The translations under genes and the position numbers were made by a program. A stretch of DNA of 64,000 nt from Rotaria sordida (lineage: Eukaryota; Rotifera; Eurotatoria; Philodinida; Philodinidae): positions 1 to 64,000 of the forward strand of contig CAJNOL010001419.1 in assembly GCA_905250125.1 (NCBI GenBank), given 5' to 3'. Shown here piece after piece: positions 33,976 to 47,107 of the stretch (positions are counted from its first letter, which is position 1; each line of letters starts with the position of its first letter). The notes below the pieces were generated by a model, which saw nothing but the letters and a program-made list of their open reading frames with translations, was not told where the DNA came from and ran no database searches.

Positions 33976-36099
33976 TGTTTAAATAATAGAGAATAAAATA
34001 AACAAGAATAAATATAATCTAAAAGAAATATTTAAATTAACTTGTCTATATTATATATTCGATTAGTTAACAGATTGATAATCTTTATATAGATTTCTAT
34101 ACTAATCGATATACTTTTGAAAAGAGCAAAACATTTTGCTTTCAGATGTTAAATATCTAAGATAATAATAATTGATCAAATTGACCAAAAAGCTCGTCTC
34201 AACTGTTGGATTATGCATACAACCGCGTTCTAACGAATAACATCATTTGTATAAGTAGAAAGAAGAAAAAAAAGTGCAGTAGCAAACAAGATTATCTTCT
34301 ATTGCTATGATTTGTACATATACGATGTTTGTGATCAGTAAAAGAAAGAGCAAGAGCGAGAGAGAGAAAAAAAGAAGAAGAAGAAAAATGGGAATGTCTT
34401 ATACTAGTCAGCCTTGGTGATATAGATGTTATTCGTCGTTATCAATTTCCATACAAACACATACACCCCCATAGAAAAACCTTTCCTTTTTTTTTCTCTT
34501 GTTCTGCTCTGCAGTGGATGGATAAATAAAAAAAGGTTGTTATTGGTAATGATTTGTCATGATGATGAAGAAGATGATGATGATGATGATGATGATCTAT
34601 CTTTCTCGCTCTATATCTCATCAGTCAACCAACGAATGGGTGGAGTCAGCAATAAGAGAACGTTATGCTCCCAATTTATGACGTGATTTCTATTTTTTTT
34701 TTCTTTTATACGATATTCTATTGGTATTACGTCAATAGAAATAGCAGTGATTGTATGCTTTACGATATCAATAATCTAATGGCTCGTTAGAAGCATTCGC
34801 TAGTTACTAGTACAATGATGTGTATGTCTTATAGTAGAATGAAAAAAAAAAAAAAGGAGTAAAGACTATTACGTTATTATCACATCTTCGGACAAGAGAT
34901 GACAAGCAAACATATCTCTGTTGTCGTCCGATAATTATACTCTACAGACATTTACAGGAGTATGCTAATCTTGCACACAAAAAAAAAAGAAGAAGATATG
35001 GACTTGATCGACAAAAGATGGATTATATGCTATAATATAGATAATAACCTATAAGAACTTTCTACTGAAGTGAAATTGCTGGTATCAATCATGAATATCG
35101 AGAAAACAAAGAGAATCAGCGATCGAGAGAGAGAGAAAAAGAGCTTCCCACCAATATTATTAATAACAACAAATGTAAGCATTCGCCTACGTATTAACAC
35201 TTAGCATAATGAAAAATATTCCTTACATCTTAGTCCAGTTTGTATATATATATATATTCTATGGGAATATTCATCTAAAGAACTCTCTAATCGAATTTTT
35301 TTTCTTCTCTAGCTATCAATCACAAGAAAGAAGCTTCTCTCTATATATATATTGATTATGTTTTGAAAGGATCTTAGATGTATGTCTGATAGATCAGACA
35401 CCAACGAAATGCCATCTATATTGTTGTTAGTCTTTATTTGTCTGCTCAAATAAATAAGTGAATTAACATGTACTAAGACTTGTTTTGTTTACTTTGCTCA
35501 TACAATTCAAGAAGATAAAATTAAAAAAAAAATTGTTTTTATTTTTTGATAATATTAAAATTATTTTATTCGATTTTTTATTAACTTTTTTTTCTCGAAT
35601 ATTATCTACTGATATAGACAAAAAACAATGAATTATTTGGGTGTGGGTGTGTGTACATGCCCTTTATTGAAAAATTCTCTTGCACCAATGTTTTACACAT
35701 ATGGTGCTTGCATAGATAAAATAAATATGGGATAATTTAGAGCCTTAATTAAAAAGATTTTAAATGTATTTTTTATTTAACAAAAAAAAAACAAAAATTC
35801 TTATTTGAAAATATCAATAATAATCATATTATTAATTATTATGCTATCATAAAAAGATATTATATTTGTTCTTCTTTCTCAAATTTTTCTTTTATTCAAT
35901 AAATATTAATTTGTAACTATATAGTAGTCGAATAAAATTAATAAATAGTTTATCTAAAATAAACATTGTTAATAGAATTCCATGACAGGTGAATACGAGA
36001 ATTAGGTGCAAAACATAGATAAAAAATGACAAATAAATTCTATTGACATAAAATTGTTTTAGTTTATTTACAAGAAAAATTGAGAAAAAAAAAATATTA
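33976..36099. other. Intergenic region with simple repeats
   Basis: No gene recognised. Includes a GAT microsatellite (34561-34596), GA-rich tracts (34340-34390, 35120-35145) and several A/T homopolymers. A short ORF over the GAT repeat (34426-34686) is low-complexity. Confidence 0.55.
34561..34596. repeat. (GAT)n microsatellite
   Basis: About twelve GAT/GAA triplets in a non-coding region. Confidence 0.85.
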
Positions 36100-37023
36100 C
36101 TTAGGGCATACCAAAAGTACTGGCAGTGACACTTTAATACCCTATAGTAGGCTTTAAGAAACTTTCTTTCTATATAGTCTGATAGAGAAAAAAATGCTCT
36201 ATCTTTCTATACTATTTGATCGTACTTCAACTAATCTCATAGTATTAAATTATCTATAAAACCAATTTCGGCTGGTTATATGCTGGTTGTAAGTTTTGCA
36301 TTGCAGTTTTCGATTTCTTACTAGTTGTATTAATAACCAAAATATACCATAAGATGCAGCGGGAAAAGCTCTACAATTTGCATACGACCACTTATTTTAT
36401 AGCTGCAATTTTTGTTTTCGAAATCGACAAAATTTGGAGCAATCAAATTGTGAAGATGCGAAAAAGACAATATTTTCGATACACAACGAATTCATTTTTG
36501 TTATTTCATTGTTTATCACCTGATATACTTTACCAAAAGAAAAACAAAATATACCACAAGATGCAGCGTGAAAAGCTCTACAATCTATACAGCAAAGCTT
36601 ATTGTAATTGTTTTCAAAAAAAGGAAAATTCTATGCGACCAATTTTCTCAATACCAAAAATTTGATCCCTCAAAACTTTATCGATTTTGAAAGCAAAAAG
36701 TGCAGCTATAAAATAAATGGCCTTATGTAAATTGCAGAGCTTTTCACGCTGCATCTTATGGTATATTTTGGTTGTTCATACAATGTCTTGAGGGATTGAA
36801 AACTAGTCTGTTCTCACACGTTGTAATCTAGTACAACCAGCACATAATCAGCCGAAATAGGTTTTATGGATAATTTAATATTATGAGATTAGCTGAAGTA
36901 CGATCAAATAGTATAGAAAGATAGAGCATTTTTTTCTCTATCAGACTATATAGAAAGAAAGTTTCTTAAAGTCTACTATAGGGTATTAAAGTGTCACTGC
37001 CAGTACTTTTGGTATGCCCTAAG
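36100..37023. mobile_element. Palindromic element D with TA target duplication
   Basis: 924 bases that are almost entirely an inverted repeat. Termini CTTAGGGCATACCAAAAGTA and TACTTTTGGTATGCCCTAAG are perfect complements and flanked by TA (36098-36099, 37024-37025). Arms continue for about 330 bases at high identity. A motif (ATACCATAAGATGCAGCG...AAAGCTCTACAAT) occurs in both arms and again in direct orientation in the loop near 36550. No transposase; the 103-codon ORF (36354-36665) just reads through the repeats. The TA flanks indicate a Tc1/mariner-type non-autonomous element. Confidence 0.9.
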
Positions 37024-37025
37024 TA

Positions 37026-38580
37026 ATTTCTAGTAATTAATTCATTATGAACTTACGATATTGTTTTCTTTTTTTCAAAAGTTTTTATTGAATTTAATTG
37101 TTTGCGATCAATTTATGATGTTTATTACGTATTTAATAGAATTTCAATTGAAAATAATTATTTTTTTAAAGTAAAAGTCTATGGAACTAAAATCAATATT
37201 TTTCTTTTTTTTAATAAAATTTCATAAGAACCTTTTTGTTTGTATTCATGACAAATTATGAAATCAAATTGTTATATTTATAATTTGAATGGGACTCAAT
37301 GATGAAACTAAAAAAAAAAGCTTATAGTGAAAATGAACTTTTTATTACTAATATGTAAAATATTTCACTGAATATGAAAAATATTTTTTCATTTTTTGTT
37401 GAAATAAATAATCAATATTGATAGTGAAATTTAAAACTTCTAGAAAATTCTCTATTTGAAGTATCATCATTGACTATGAAGAAAAAAAGCAATGGTAGTC
37501 TTTGACAAATATGTTATTACATTTATATCAACAAATTCGTGTTATTTATGGTTGAATTGTGAAGAGTATACTGAATAATAAGACATATATTTGTCATCTT
37601 AATTCGAGAAAACATAGTTAATTCTATGAAAAATTTATTAGAAAATCAAGAGTTATCCTTTATTTTCGTTTAGAAGAATAAATATATCATATTTCTTTTA
37701 AATAATTCATCAAAATTGTTATTCCCTATTCGAAATAGATGGTAATATAATTAAGACCAGAGGCTTCACTGGTTTGTTTTTCTTTAACTGGTTATCTACT
37801 CTGATAATTGACAAAGTCTCTAGAATATATACAATTGATTTAATAATAAGTTTTTTTCCTATTTTATTTTCCTATGTTATTACATGTAGTTTGTATATTT
37901 TTTGTTTTAATCTTATTTTCTTGTGTATAACATGACAATTTCTTTACTAAATATTAATGGATACATGTCACGACGACTGTTTCTATATCTATCAAAAACC
38001 AGACATGCGATTTTTGTTGCTTAGATGTTGACAAAAAAAAACGATTGTTTTATATTGTTCAGTTCATCATTTATAAGTGACTAAAGAAATTTTGTCATTG
38101 AATAGTAAAAAAAAAAGTATGGGTAGGCGGAAAAGCACTTCTATCGTTATTTTGATTATTTTCTTTTTCTCTTTTCTATTTATCGATCAAAAAAAAAAAA
38201 AAAAAAAAATTCCTCAAAAATCGATCATACGATCTTTTCTTCTATCATGAATTTTTTTATGCTTTCAAGTTATTGAAAATGTGAGATATGAATTAGGTTA
38301 AACAAAAAGCAAGAGAGAAAACGAAGGAGAAAAAAAAATTCTACGATCACACTGCCGTTTTTTTTCTTGCAGGCACTCGAACAAGTGAATAAGTGGTTGA
38401 TTTTTCATCCCGTTGTTGTCATAACAGAAAAATAGACACAAGTGGTAATACGATAATGGTCACCATATGCAATTTGATGCTTTGTAATTGAAAGGAAAAA
38501 TAGCAGAAAAAAAAAACGACGAATCTATATATAGGTATACATATCATTATTTCGACTAAAAAACAAAAAAATACTCTAAA
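37026..38580. other. Intergenic region upstream of the 340-residue gene
   Basis: AT-rich sequence with A and T homopolymers and no gene. It should include the promoter and 5' UTR of the gene at 38581. Confidence 0.55.
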
Positions 38581-39603
38581 ATGGTCCATTATGGTAAACA
38601 TATTATTGATCAGCAAACTGGTTTATGCGAAATATGTGATCGTGGTGCCATACATCGATTTCGACAATCAAAACATGGTAAACAATTTTTATATTCAAAT
38701 CAAAATGGAAAATTTACTTATCGTCCTAATGATGATGAAATACATTATAAAGATGAAACAACACCACGTTATGTTCGTAAACCTCTTTATCCTGAACCAC
38801 CACCACCGCGACCACGTCCGGTAGTACATGAACAACCAGTAGTTACACAAAGAAAAATTCCTCGACGTGATCGTTCACCATTGGATGATATCCATCAGCA
38901 TCCTAGAGCTCATCTATCAACACTTTATCATGTTGATAATAGAGGTCATATGGCTCCTCGACATCATGATCAACCAGATGAACCACGTCAACGTTATCTT
39001 GTTCAAGATTATCGTTCGTCACCGACAAAACCCGTACATGTTGAACATCGACGTGCACAAACACCACCACCACCAGCAAGTGATACTTGGCGTTCACCAC
39101 CAAAACGACAAAATAATTCCGATACACGAATTATTGAACGACAACATAGAGAAAAACCAAATGATACTTATTATTATCAATCACCAAGAAAAGCTGAGAT
39201 GTATTATGTTGAAGCACCTCATAGTAAGATTCATGTTTCAACATTACGTCCTTCAGTTCATCCATCAAATATTAATAATACTCCATCACCTCGAATTATT
39301 CATCAAGGAGATCCAAATAGAAAACATCATCTTGAACCTATTCAACGAATGCATTATGGTGAAATTGAACCAACTTCTACAAGAAGATCGAATAAAAATT
39401 TATCACCAAGAAATTATGAACCTCAACAAGAAGAATACATTTCAAATAGTAATCATCAACGACCTGTACGAAAAATTGAAAAAATTTATCCAACACCAAG
39501 ACAATATGAATCGGAACCACAATTAACAAATAGATATATGCAAAATACTATATCAAATAAAAATCCATCTGTTTATTATATTCAACCTGGTAGTAAATAT
39601 TAA
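38581..39603 (+). CDS. Disordered basic Pro/His/Arg-rich protein, unknown function
   Basis: An intronless ORF of 340 residues from AAAATGG at 38581 to TAA at 39601-39603. The N-terminus has a CxxC pair (LCEICDRGAIHRFRQSKHGK); the rest is low-complexity and basic, with a polyproline stretch (PEPPPPRPRP) and many S/T-P sites next to Arg or Lys (SPTKP, SPPKR, SPRK, SPRII, SPRN, TPRQ) that look like proline-directed kinase sites. Such composition is common in cytoskeleton- or cilium-associated proteins, but no domain was recognised. Two long overlapping ORFs in other frames are shadows of its biased composition. Confidence 0.75.
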   Translation: MVHYGKHIIDQQTGLCEICDRGAIHRFRQSKHGKQFLYSNQNGKFTYRPNDDEIHYKDETTPRYVRKPLYPEPPPPRPRPVVHEQPVVTQRKIPRRDRSPLDDIHQHPRAHLSTLYHVDNRGHMAPRHHDQPDEPRQRYLVQDYRSSPTKPVHVEHRRAQTPPPPASDTWRSPPKRQNNSDTRIIERQHREKPNDTYYYQSPRKAEMYYVEAPHSKIHVSTLRPSVHPSNINNTPSPRIIHQGDPNRKHHLEPIQRMHYGEIEPTSTRRSNKNLSPRNYEPQQEEYISNSNHQRPVRKIEKIYPTPRQYESEPQLTNRYMQNTISNKNPSVYYIQPGSKY

Positions 39604-40306
39604 CAAAAAAAATTTCTTTTTTTTTTCTATACAGTATTGTAACTTTTGGATCGTTGATTGTCAATTAAAATAATATAGAAACTATGTAAATAAAAAGTAA
39701 AAAATTGCTGTCCGTTAGTGCACTTCTCAAAATAGTCACTTTAAAAGCGATTAAATTTTTCTTATTTTTTTAGTAGTGAAGAATAAGAAGTGAATGACAA
39801 ACTTTGTAGGTTTCGTCTAATATTGAAAGTAAAAGAACAATTTCTTCTTAATGTTGAAAGAAGGTTGCCAACGAGAAGTTTTGTTTACTAATTTAACCAT
39901 GAAAATAATCAGTTGATCTCAACAAAATTTTTTTTTTTTTTTTATTACAAAATAAAATTTCAAGTATGTAAATATCTGTTTATCCATGTCGACATCAGAA
40001 TATTTAAATATTTTTATCAAAATGTCAATTTTGTTTTTGTGCGAGGTTGAAAAATGTTAATACTAAAATCATGCTTGCAAACGGAAAAAAAAAGAATCAA
40101 TACCGGAAACAATTAAAAAGTTTTTGTAAAATCAAAAAATTTATTATTTTCTGTACCAACTAATCTATCTAAAGAAAATCAACAAATATATTATTGAATT
40201 CTTAAGAGAGCGTCTATGAAGGCATCGAATATACGAGGCACTCGATAAAATTTTTTTTGCTCATTCAAAACTTCAATGTCTAAAACTACTAACTCTAAAA
40301 TTTTAG

Positions 40307-40406
40307 NNNNNNNNNNNNNNNNNNNNNNNNNNNNNNNNNNNNNNNNNNNNNNNNNNNNNNNNNNNNNNNNNNNNNNNNNNNNNNNNNNNNNNNNNNNNNN
40401 NNNNNN
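40307..40406. other. Assembly gap (100 N)
   Basis: Exactly 100 N; true length unknown. No gene is visibly cut by it. Confidence 0.99.
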
Positions 40407-42778
40407 CTCGTGATTACTATAATAATAAAATTCTTACAATGGAGACTTGAATTTTTGAAAGCATAGCTGCTTACGCATAGATATTATTGTAAACATGCAT
40501 TTTTTAAAGCACTCACGTCTTGGTAATGCGATGCTCAAAATTTGTGAATTTTTTTTTTATACAGAGTAGTTTACTTGACTGACTGATATGGACAATGTTT
40601 CAGATTAAAATTCAAAAATATGGTTTTACTAAAAAATTAAAGTTCTTCAAGGAAATTTTCGTAGAACTTCTATATATTGGCAAATATTTTGCAACATAGA
40701 TTTATATCTTCTTAGGTTTTTCTACTATGCAAGCTCTGTACTAATTGAAAAACTATAGGATCAAAAACTTTGAATCACATCGGACGATTTTCTCGTAAAT
40801 TCAATAGAATCATTTCAATTAATTTCGATTTAGTTTGTACAAGATAACAGAGTACAAAGCTTTAATTTCAATAAAACGACAAATACTTCATTTAATCATA
40901 GGGAAAACAATATATTCCAATGTTAGATGTATTTGTTACTCGAATACAAATGCTATTCTCTTTTGTTAAGTCAGTTACACCTGTTTCGAAGAAAATCAAT
41001 ATGTACATTTAATTTCATTAAAATCTCAGAGAAATTTACCGTTATCAAAGCAATAATAATTCTAATGAAAAAATTTACCGCCTTCATAATTTGATAATAG
41101 AATTTGCTAATCGTGCCTGTCATCAGTTGTAACCATATCCATATACGACACCAACTGAAATAGACTTCTCAAATTTCACCAAGTGGAATCTATATTCTAT
41201 AATAATAAATACGGCTGCTGCATGACATAAAAAAAGTAAGTTACCATAATTAATAATGATGAATAAGCGAACAATATCAAAGAAAGAAAACTAATAAGTT
41301 AGTTAAAAGAATTTTTTTTCCACCACTTTCCATGTTCTATGAAACCGACTCAATCAATCAACCAGTAGTTCGTGTTAATTATTATTCTTTCTTACCGATC
41401 AAGAAGAGTATTAAAAAAAATAACATAATCAATAGAGTACCAATACATCTCAATATTGAATTAACATAATTCTTATTAAATGAACTGTACTTGATGTTAA
41501 TATTGACATATTTGATGAATCGAATTACATTTTTTATCTAATGTGCTATGATCAACAGTAAAAGTTAAGAAGACATTCATCATTATTATTTTTATATTTA
41601 TATTATTTTAAGAAGACGAGTGAGAACTCTTAACGATCATTGGTCTATAAAGCAAAGCTTCGAATAATATTGCACAGCAGAAGAAAGAACAATATGAAAC
41701 ATTATCAACATAATGATATGTACATATTAACATAAAGAACACTTTTAAAAATATTCTTCGACATCGTCCTGTCTTCTTAATATATTAAATAAAACTTGTA
41801 TTCATCTGCATATATTTTTACTTCATTGAATTTGAAATATTATTCATCAATGTAACAACTTAACTGAGATTCAAGGTAAATTTGATCATATTTAATCTAT
41901 AAATGATTAATTTGATAAATTAAATGGTTTGTTTTTTAACTAAAGAAAAGTGTGAAATATTTCAATGTAACTTCGAATATATAAAACATTTTATGTCACA
42001 AGTTCTTGTATCGATCAACAATAACTATTAACAAATGAAAATGTCAATTGATTTGAAGTAGTTTTTATTGTTATATATCCTTTCAAAACATGTTAAATGA
42101 CATTTTTTTTGATAAAAATGTTAAATATACAAATTAATAATTTTTTATGTTAGAAAGAAGAACCTAATAAGTATCTCATTACATCATCATTGTTTTTAAT
42201 AAAACTTATTTGACATGTATTTCATTTTATTCTATTGATGACTTTAATATTTTCTTAAATGAAAATATGCATAAATGTGTATCATTAAACCATTCCTATC
42301 ATGATCTACATAGATTTTATCATTCAAGATTATACTATTATGATCATTAAACTTTAATTATTTGAAGTAGCAATAATTATGATAAAATCGAAGGTAATAA
42401 TGAAGCTCAGAAGTTAATCAATATAGTTACTGTTATAATAACAATGATAATTGACGAATAATAATGATAAATTTTATTTGTATTATCTTATTGATATAAT
42501 ATGAGAAATAGAATTTTACTGATAAACTATTTTGTCTAGACATACATTGATACCAATACTATTGTATTGTTATCATAGGTCTTTGACTAGTGGACCAATT
42601 CATAATATATAAAACAATTATATTATTCATATCTTTTATTCAATCGAAGATTTTTAATTGTGCAGAAAAAGAAAAGTACTGTGACACGCCTGATTTATTC
42701 ATTTCATAGAAACCCATTATGATATAAAAAATTCATTTTTCTACAGAAAATTGAAATCAATTGATTTTAACATGTCCA

Positions 42779-42804
42779 TATATATATATATATATATATA
42801 TAAT
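42779..42804. repeat. (TA)13 microsatellite
   Basis: Uninterrupted TA repeat in non-coding DNA. Confidence 0.9.
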
Positions 42805-43104
42805 AATTATGTAAATTTCGTTTAATATTCATAATGACAAGTCTCATTTCCTATTTTGATCATTATCGTTTATTGAATGAAAGCAAAAGAGAGTCACCAT
42901 AAAATTTGCACATGCAGTATAATTCTCGAGTTCAAGTTCATTTTTGCTTTGTGCATTTCTCGTTGTCACACATCACATTTTTCTCCTTTTTTTTCCTATG
43001 TATATTCTATTACATAATCAATATATAGGAAAAAAAAAACTTAATATCATGGTTAATTATTAACTCAGTGCGTGATAACAAAAAGGAGGCATTACATCTT
43101 CTTC

Positions 43105-43158
43105 TTTTTTTTTTTTTTTTTTTTTTGATTTCTAATAGTTATGCACACTCATACACAA

Positions 43159-43189
<31 letters not shown>
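43105..43189. repeat. Poly-T tract and (AC)n(AT)n microsatellite
   Basis: T22 at 43105-43126, then ACACAC and ATATAT runs at 43159-43189, just 3' of the four-helix membrane protein gene. Confidence 0.85.
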
Positions 43190-43288
43190 AAAATTTAGCA
43201 CCGTATTGCATAGAGAAGAGAAGCACCATCATGAAAAGAGAAAATGAGGGTGAAGTAGGTTCATGAACTTTTATATGCTTGTATATTA

Positions 43289-43937
43289 TTATTTAAAATA
43301 AAGTATATCTCGACGCATTTGAAACATAATAATAAGTATTGTTAAACTTGGTACAAGTAAAAAAACAGCAGATATTATACCAATACGTTGTTTGTTTGAA
43401 TACATAGCGTTCTCTAATGCAGTAACACAATTGGTTCCTGTACAATTATAAGTTGTACGAACTGTTGACCATATAGATGCTGATGTTTGTGAAATATCAG
43501 TTTCTAATGTAGGTCGAAGACGATCATAATAAGCAAAACCAGATGCAACAGCACCTGATAAAATAGCCATATAAAGTGAAAGTATAGCAAGAGAAATTAT
43601 TAAAGAACACCAACGACGTCGTAATATACCGAATATACCTAAAATAATTGATATTAATACGATACCACTACCAATTATGAGAAGTATATGAGCTAAAAAA
43701 AAAGAAGATATTTATTCTAGATTATTACTTCCAAGCTTAATACTTACGTGCATAAATTGAAAAATAAGCTTGTCTATTGAAAGCAGAATTGAGATCAATA
43801 ATAGTTCTATATAATGGTGGTTGAAGAAGAAATCCTATACCTAGACCAATACCAAGGAGACTTTGTAAAAAAAGAAGTATAAAAAGAATAAGTGCAATTA
43901 ATTGGATCGTATCCAACGGTCCACATGGAAAATTCAT
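43289..43937 (-). CDS. Four-helix membrane protein, tetraspanin-like topology
   Basis: Two exons (43937-43748 and 43692-43289) encode 197 residues. The ATG at 43937 gives MNFPCGPLDTIQ. Four hydrophobic helices are clear: IALILFILLFLQSLLGIGLG, HILLIIGSGIVLISIILGIF, CSLIISLAILSLYMAILSGA and IISAVFLLVPSLTILIIMFQ. The large loop between helices 3 and 4 has an N-glycosylation site and a Cys pair (YNCTGTNC). This is the tetraspanin/claudin layout, but the tetraspanin CCG motif and the claudin W-GLW-C-C signature are both absent, so the family is undecided. RRRW after helix 2 suggests a cytoplasmic turn. Confidence 0.75.
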
Positions 43938-45647
43938 GGTCACAGATGAAGACCACTGCTTATTAATCTATTATACCATTATTAATCTGAAAATGAATCT
44001 GTTAATCAACATTCCATAGTTTAAAAGTTATTGATAATAACATTTACACAAGTCAAACCCATTCATATGACGGAAGTTGATTACTGTTTTTCTTTCCTAC
44101 TTATTTCAATGTTTTAAATAAAAGGAAAACATAACTAATCCTATTGATTACTTTATTGCATGACAAACTAGACGACCTACCTAGTTGACATAGAAATTCT
44201 TCTACATACATATTGACATGAAACATATGGCACGTACTTAAAAAAAAAAAAAAAAGAAAGGAAAGTAAAGAAAAAACTAAAAATAGACGAAGCTAATTTA
44301 GTAATAAATCTTATTGGCAATATGTAACTAACTCTTTTTAACATAGTTCTATTTCTTTCTCCTCAACAGCTAGACCATACAAATGCCATCGATGACTGTT
44401 AACGATTGAAAATGAATAGTGAGTAAAACAAAAAAAAACAAAAAAAAAAAAAAAGACGAATAGGAAGAAAAGAAGAAAAAAAAAGACGATGATGGTGAAA
44501 TAGTGATTTAAATGTATGGTATGTTACGAAGTTAGGACGAAGAAGAAAGAAGAAAAAAAAAAAAGTCTTGCTTTATATGTTACCCTTCTCTTTTCTTAAT
44601 GTATGTCTCAATAGATTGATAACCAACATTTTGAAGAATAACGCAACATTTACTACTAGCAATATTCTTAATCAAACAAATCAAAAATTGAAAAGTTCAA
44701 ATACTATGTTAATTATTTCAGTTATATGAACAAATATTGAAAAATCTTATTAATCTGAAATTGTTCGATAATAACAAATTTACATATTTGTATTCAGTTC
44801 AATAGAAAGAAAAACAATCTGAAATAATGTTCTTCAAGGTTATTATTTTTATGCAATTGTAATAATGACCTTGGTTTGTAGGTTATTTTGAGAATAAATG
44901 CCATTGAAATGTAAAACGAATGAATTTGATTGATTTGATACCTATTGTAAAATATATAAATTGAAAATAATTTCTTTTTTTTTTTTTTTAATGAAAAGAT
45001 TTTTAATGTAAATTGAATTTATATATGATTGATATATTGAATTTTTTTAGGTGAACGTGAATGTATGATATATTTGATCATAATATTTGCATATACTTGC
45101 AATTTTATTTGCTTATTGAACATCAATGAAATTATTTGGCTTCACTAACAATTATACCGAAGGCATATAGACAGTCATTAAAAAGTATATTTATTTAGGT
45201 CAACAATGGTTTTAACAAGTGTGAAATCAAATTTATATGACAAAATTTTATATTCTTCTATTGTGATAATTAAATTATTTGATATATTTTCTATTATAAA
45301 TAATAAATCATTTTTATCTATATTAAATAAAAAAAAAAAAAGAAAATTGTATTTGTTTAATAAAATATCGGAAATAATTTGGTTGGTAGAATAAAAAGCA
45401 CTAAGTTGACATAGATATTTTAAGAAATGACCCATTTACCTTTTAGAAAAATAAAAGTACCGTTCTTAGTTAAATTTATCACACGTTGTGTTTGAGGACC
45501 ATACGATAACAACGACAACAACAACAACAGTAACAAAAAGACAAAGAGTTATTTGCTTATCTGCTTTTAAAAGCTATGTAAACTGTGAGATATAATTAAA
45601 TTCATCTTCAGGTAGACAAGGAGTGTTAATATTGTCTAAACGCAAAA
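43938..45647. other. Intergenic region between divergent genes
   Basis: Separates the minus-strand four-helix gene from the plus-strand TLC gene. A-rich tracts at 44240-44570; no gene recognised. Short ORFs near 45178-45435 on both strands are AT-driven. Confidence 0.55.
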
Positions 45648-47107
45648 ATGGTAAGAAAATTTTATTTGTTGAAATATTATTTTATATTGAAATCAAAATA
45701 TTAGACTAATGTAAAATTTGAAATACCTATAAAAATCCCAAAATCGAGTCAAACACTAGGTGACAATGCACTTCGCATTGTTGTTAGTTATTGTACCTGG
45801 TTAACATTGTTCTTTTTTATGGGATGGATTTCAAAACATCTAATACCTAAAGTTCGGTAAGTTTAATTTTATATTTTATTTTAAAGTATCTAACGAGACA
45901 GACGAAGTATCAATAAAATACCTCTATTATACATGAGTCAAATTATTCGTTAGTCACGTGACTTCACAAAATTAAAACAAATGCATTTCAGGATAATGAA
46001 CTTTCCTAGAAAAATTTTTTATATGTTACATGAAACTATAGTGTACATTCTGTAGACAATTTCCGAGCCTACACAAAGTCTTAATTTAAACTTTTTTTTT
46101 GAAGCACATCTAGATTTTTCAAAAAAAAATCGGTTTACTATTCGTTAGCGACGTGATGAAGTGCAAATCTTCTAGAGAATCAAAGTCAAAATGAAAGGTA
46201 GCTATATTCTGTATCGCTTAAAATGATTCATATCATACAGAACAATATGTCTCTAGGAATTTTTTGTATTCAAACGTTTCAACTTGAATGTTTATTAACT
46301 GTTTATATTTTGAGAAATCTATTGATTATATTCTTTAGTTTTTATTATTCTCTTGTAAAAATAGAACATTAAAACCAAAAGAACGAATGTTTTGGAAATT
46401 AGCAATGGTTCGAGCAGTATCTGGATCATTATCAATTTGGGGTATGAATTTTTTTTTACTTGAATTTTGAATTTAACTCGTGTTTATTTTATATATATAT
46501 ATACGTAGCTGTCTATCTTGTTTTTATTGATGAAAAGGTTAGACGTGATTTTTCAGTAGCAACAACAGATGAATCATGGGCATTTGTAACTATTTTATTT
46601 GGTTTTTTCATATTTGAAGAACTTACATTAATTTTTTTTGATATAAAATATCATACTTTTTCAAAAGAATTACATTTGCATCATATTTTTGCATTTAATG
46701 GTTACTTGTTTGCTGCATATTATAATTGTGGTCATTATTATGCATTAAAAGGATTTATGCTTGAAGCAAGTACACCATTTTCATGTGTTTGTTGGTGTTT
46801 ATTAAAATTAAAATTGGAAAAAACAAAAGTTTGGAAAATTAATCAATGGATATTGATTAATGTTTTCCATTTTCGTACATTTCTTGAAATATTATGGTGG
46901 ATTGATATCTATCATGATTGGAATAATATTAAACAAAATCTTCCAGTAGCATTTACAATTAATATGCTAGTCGGTCTTATAACTATTAGTTGTTGGTTAA
47001 CACCTTATTGGACGTATAAAAAAACAGTGCAATATTTTCATCCAACAGATTGGAATGTTGAAGGTCGAAAACAAAAAGCTGATGATGAAATTGATAAGAC
47101 ATCATAG
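45648..47107 (+). CDS. TLC-domain (TRAM-LAG1-CLN8) membrane protein
   Basis: Four exons (45648-45650, 45705-45856, 46365-46441, 46509-47107) encode 276 residues. The start codon is the whole coding part of exon 1: AAAATG is followed at once by GTAAGA, and an in-frame TAA lies just upstream. The protein is multi-helical; the core TLC signature is HLHHIFAFNGYLFAAYYNCG, with ...LEASTPFSCVCWCL and INVFHFRTFLEILWW after it, as in the TLCD family. TLC proteins act in lipid metabolism or trafficking in the ER or plasma membrane; the ceramide synthase Lag1 motif is not present. The TLCD subfamily is not decided. Confidence 0.85.

Larger units (their letters stand above)
39604..43288. other. Gene-poor region with an assembly gap
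   Basis: No convincing gene over 3.7 kb. Contents: 3' UTR of the preceding gene, the 100-N gap at 40307-40406, repeat-like sequence at 40440-41060 (TTTCAGATTAAAATTC shared with about 14330), and microsatellites near 42779-43190. Confidence 0.5.

Noticed and set aside
38867-39526. 219-codon ORF in another frame of the 340-residue gene
   Set aside because: It is a composition shadow (Ile/His/Met-rich) of the CAT/CAA/CCA-rich real frame. The real frame has a better start and spans the whole interval.
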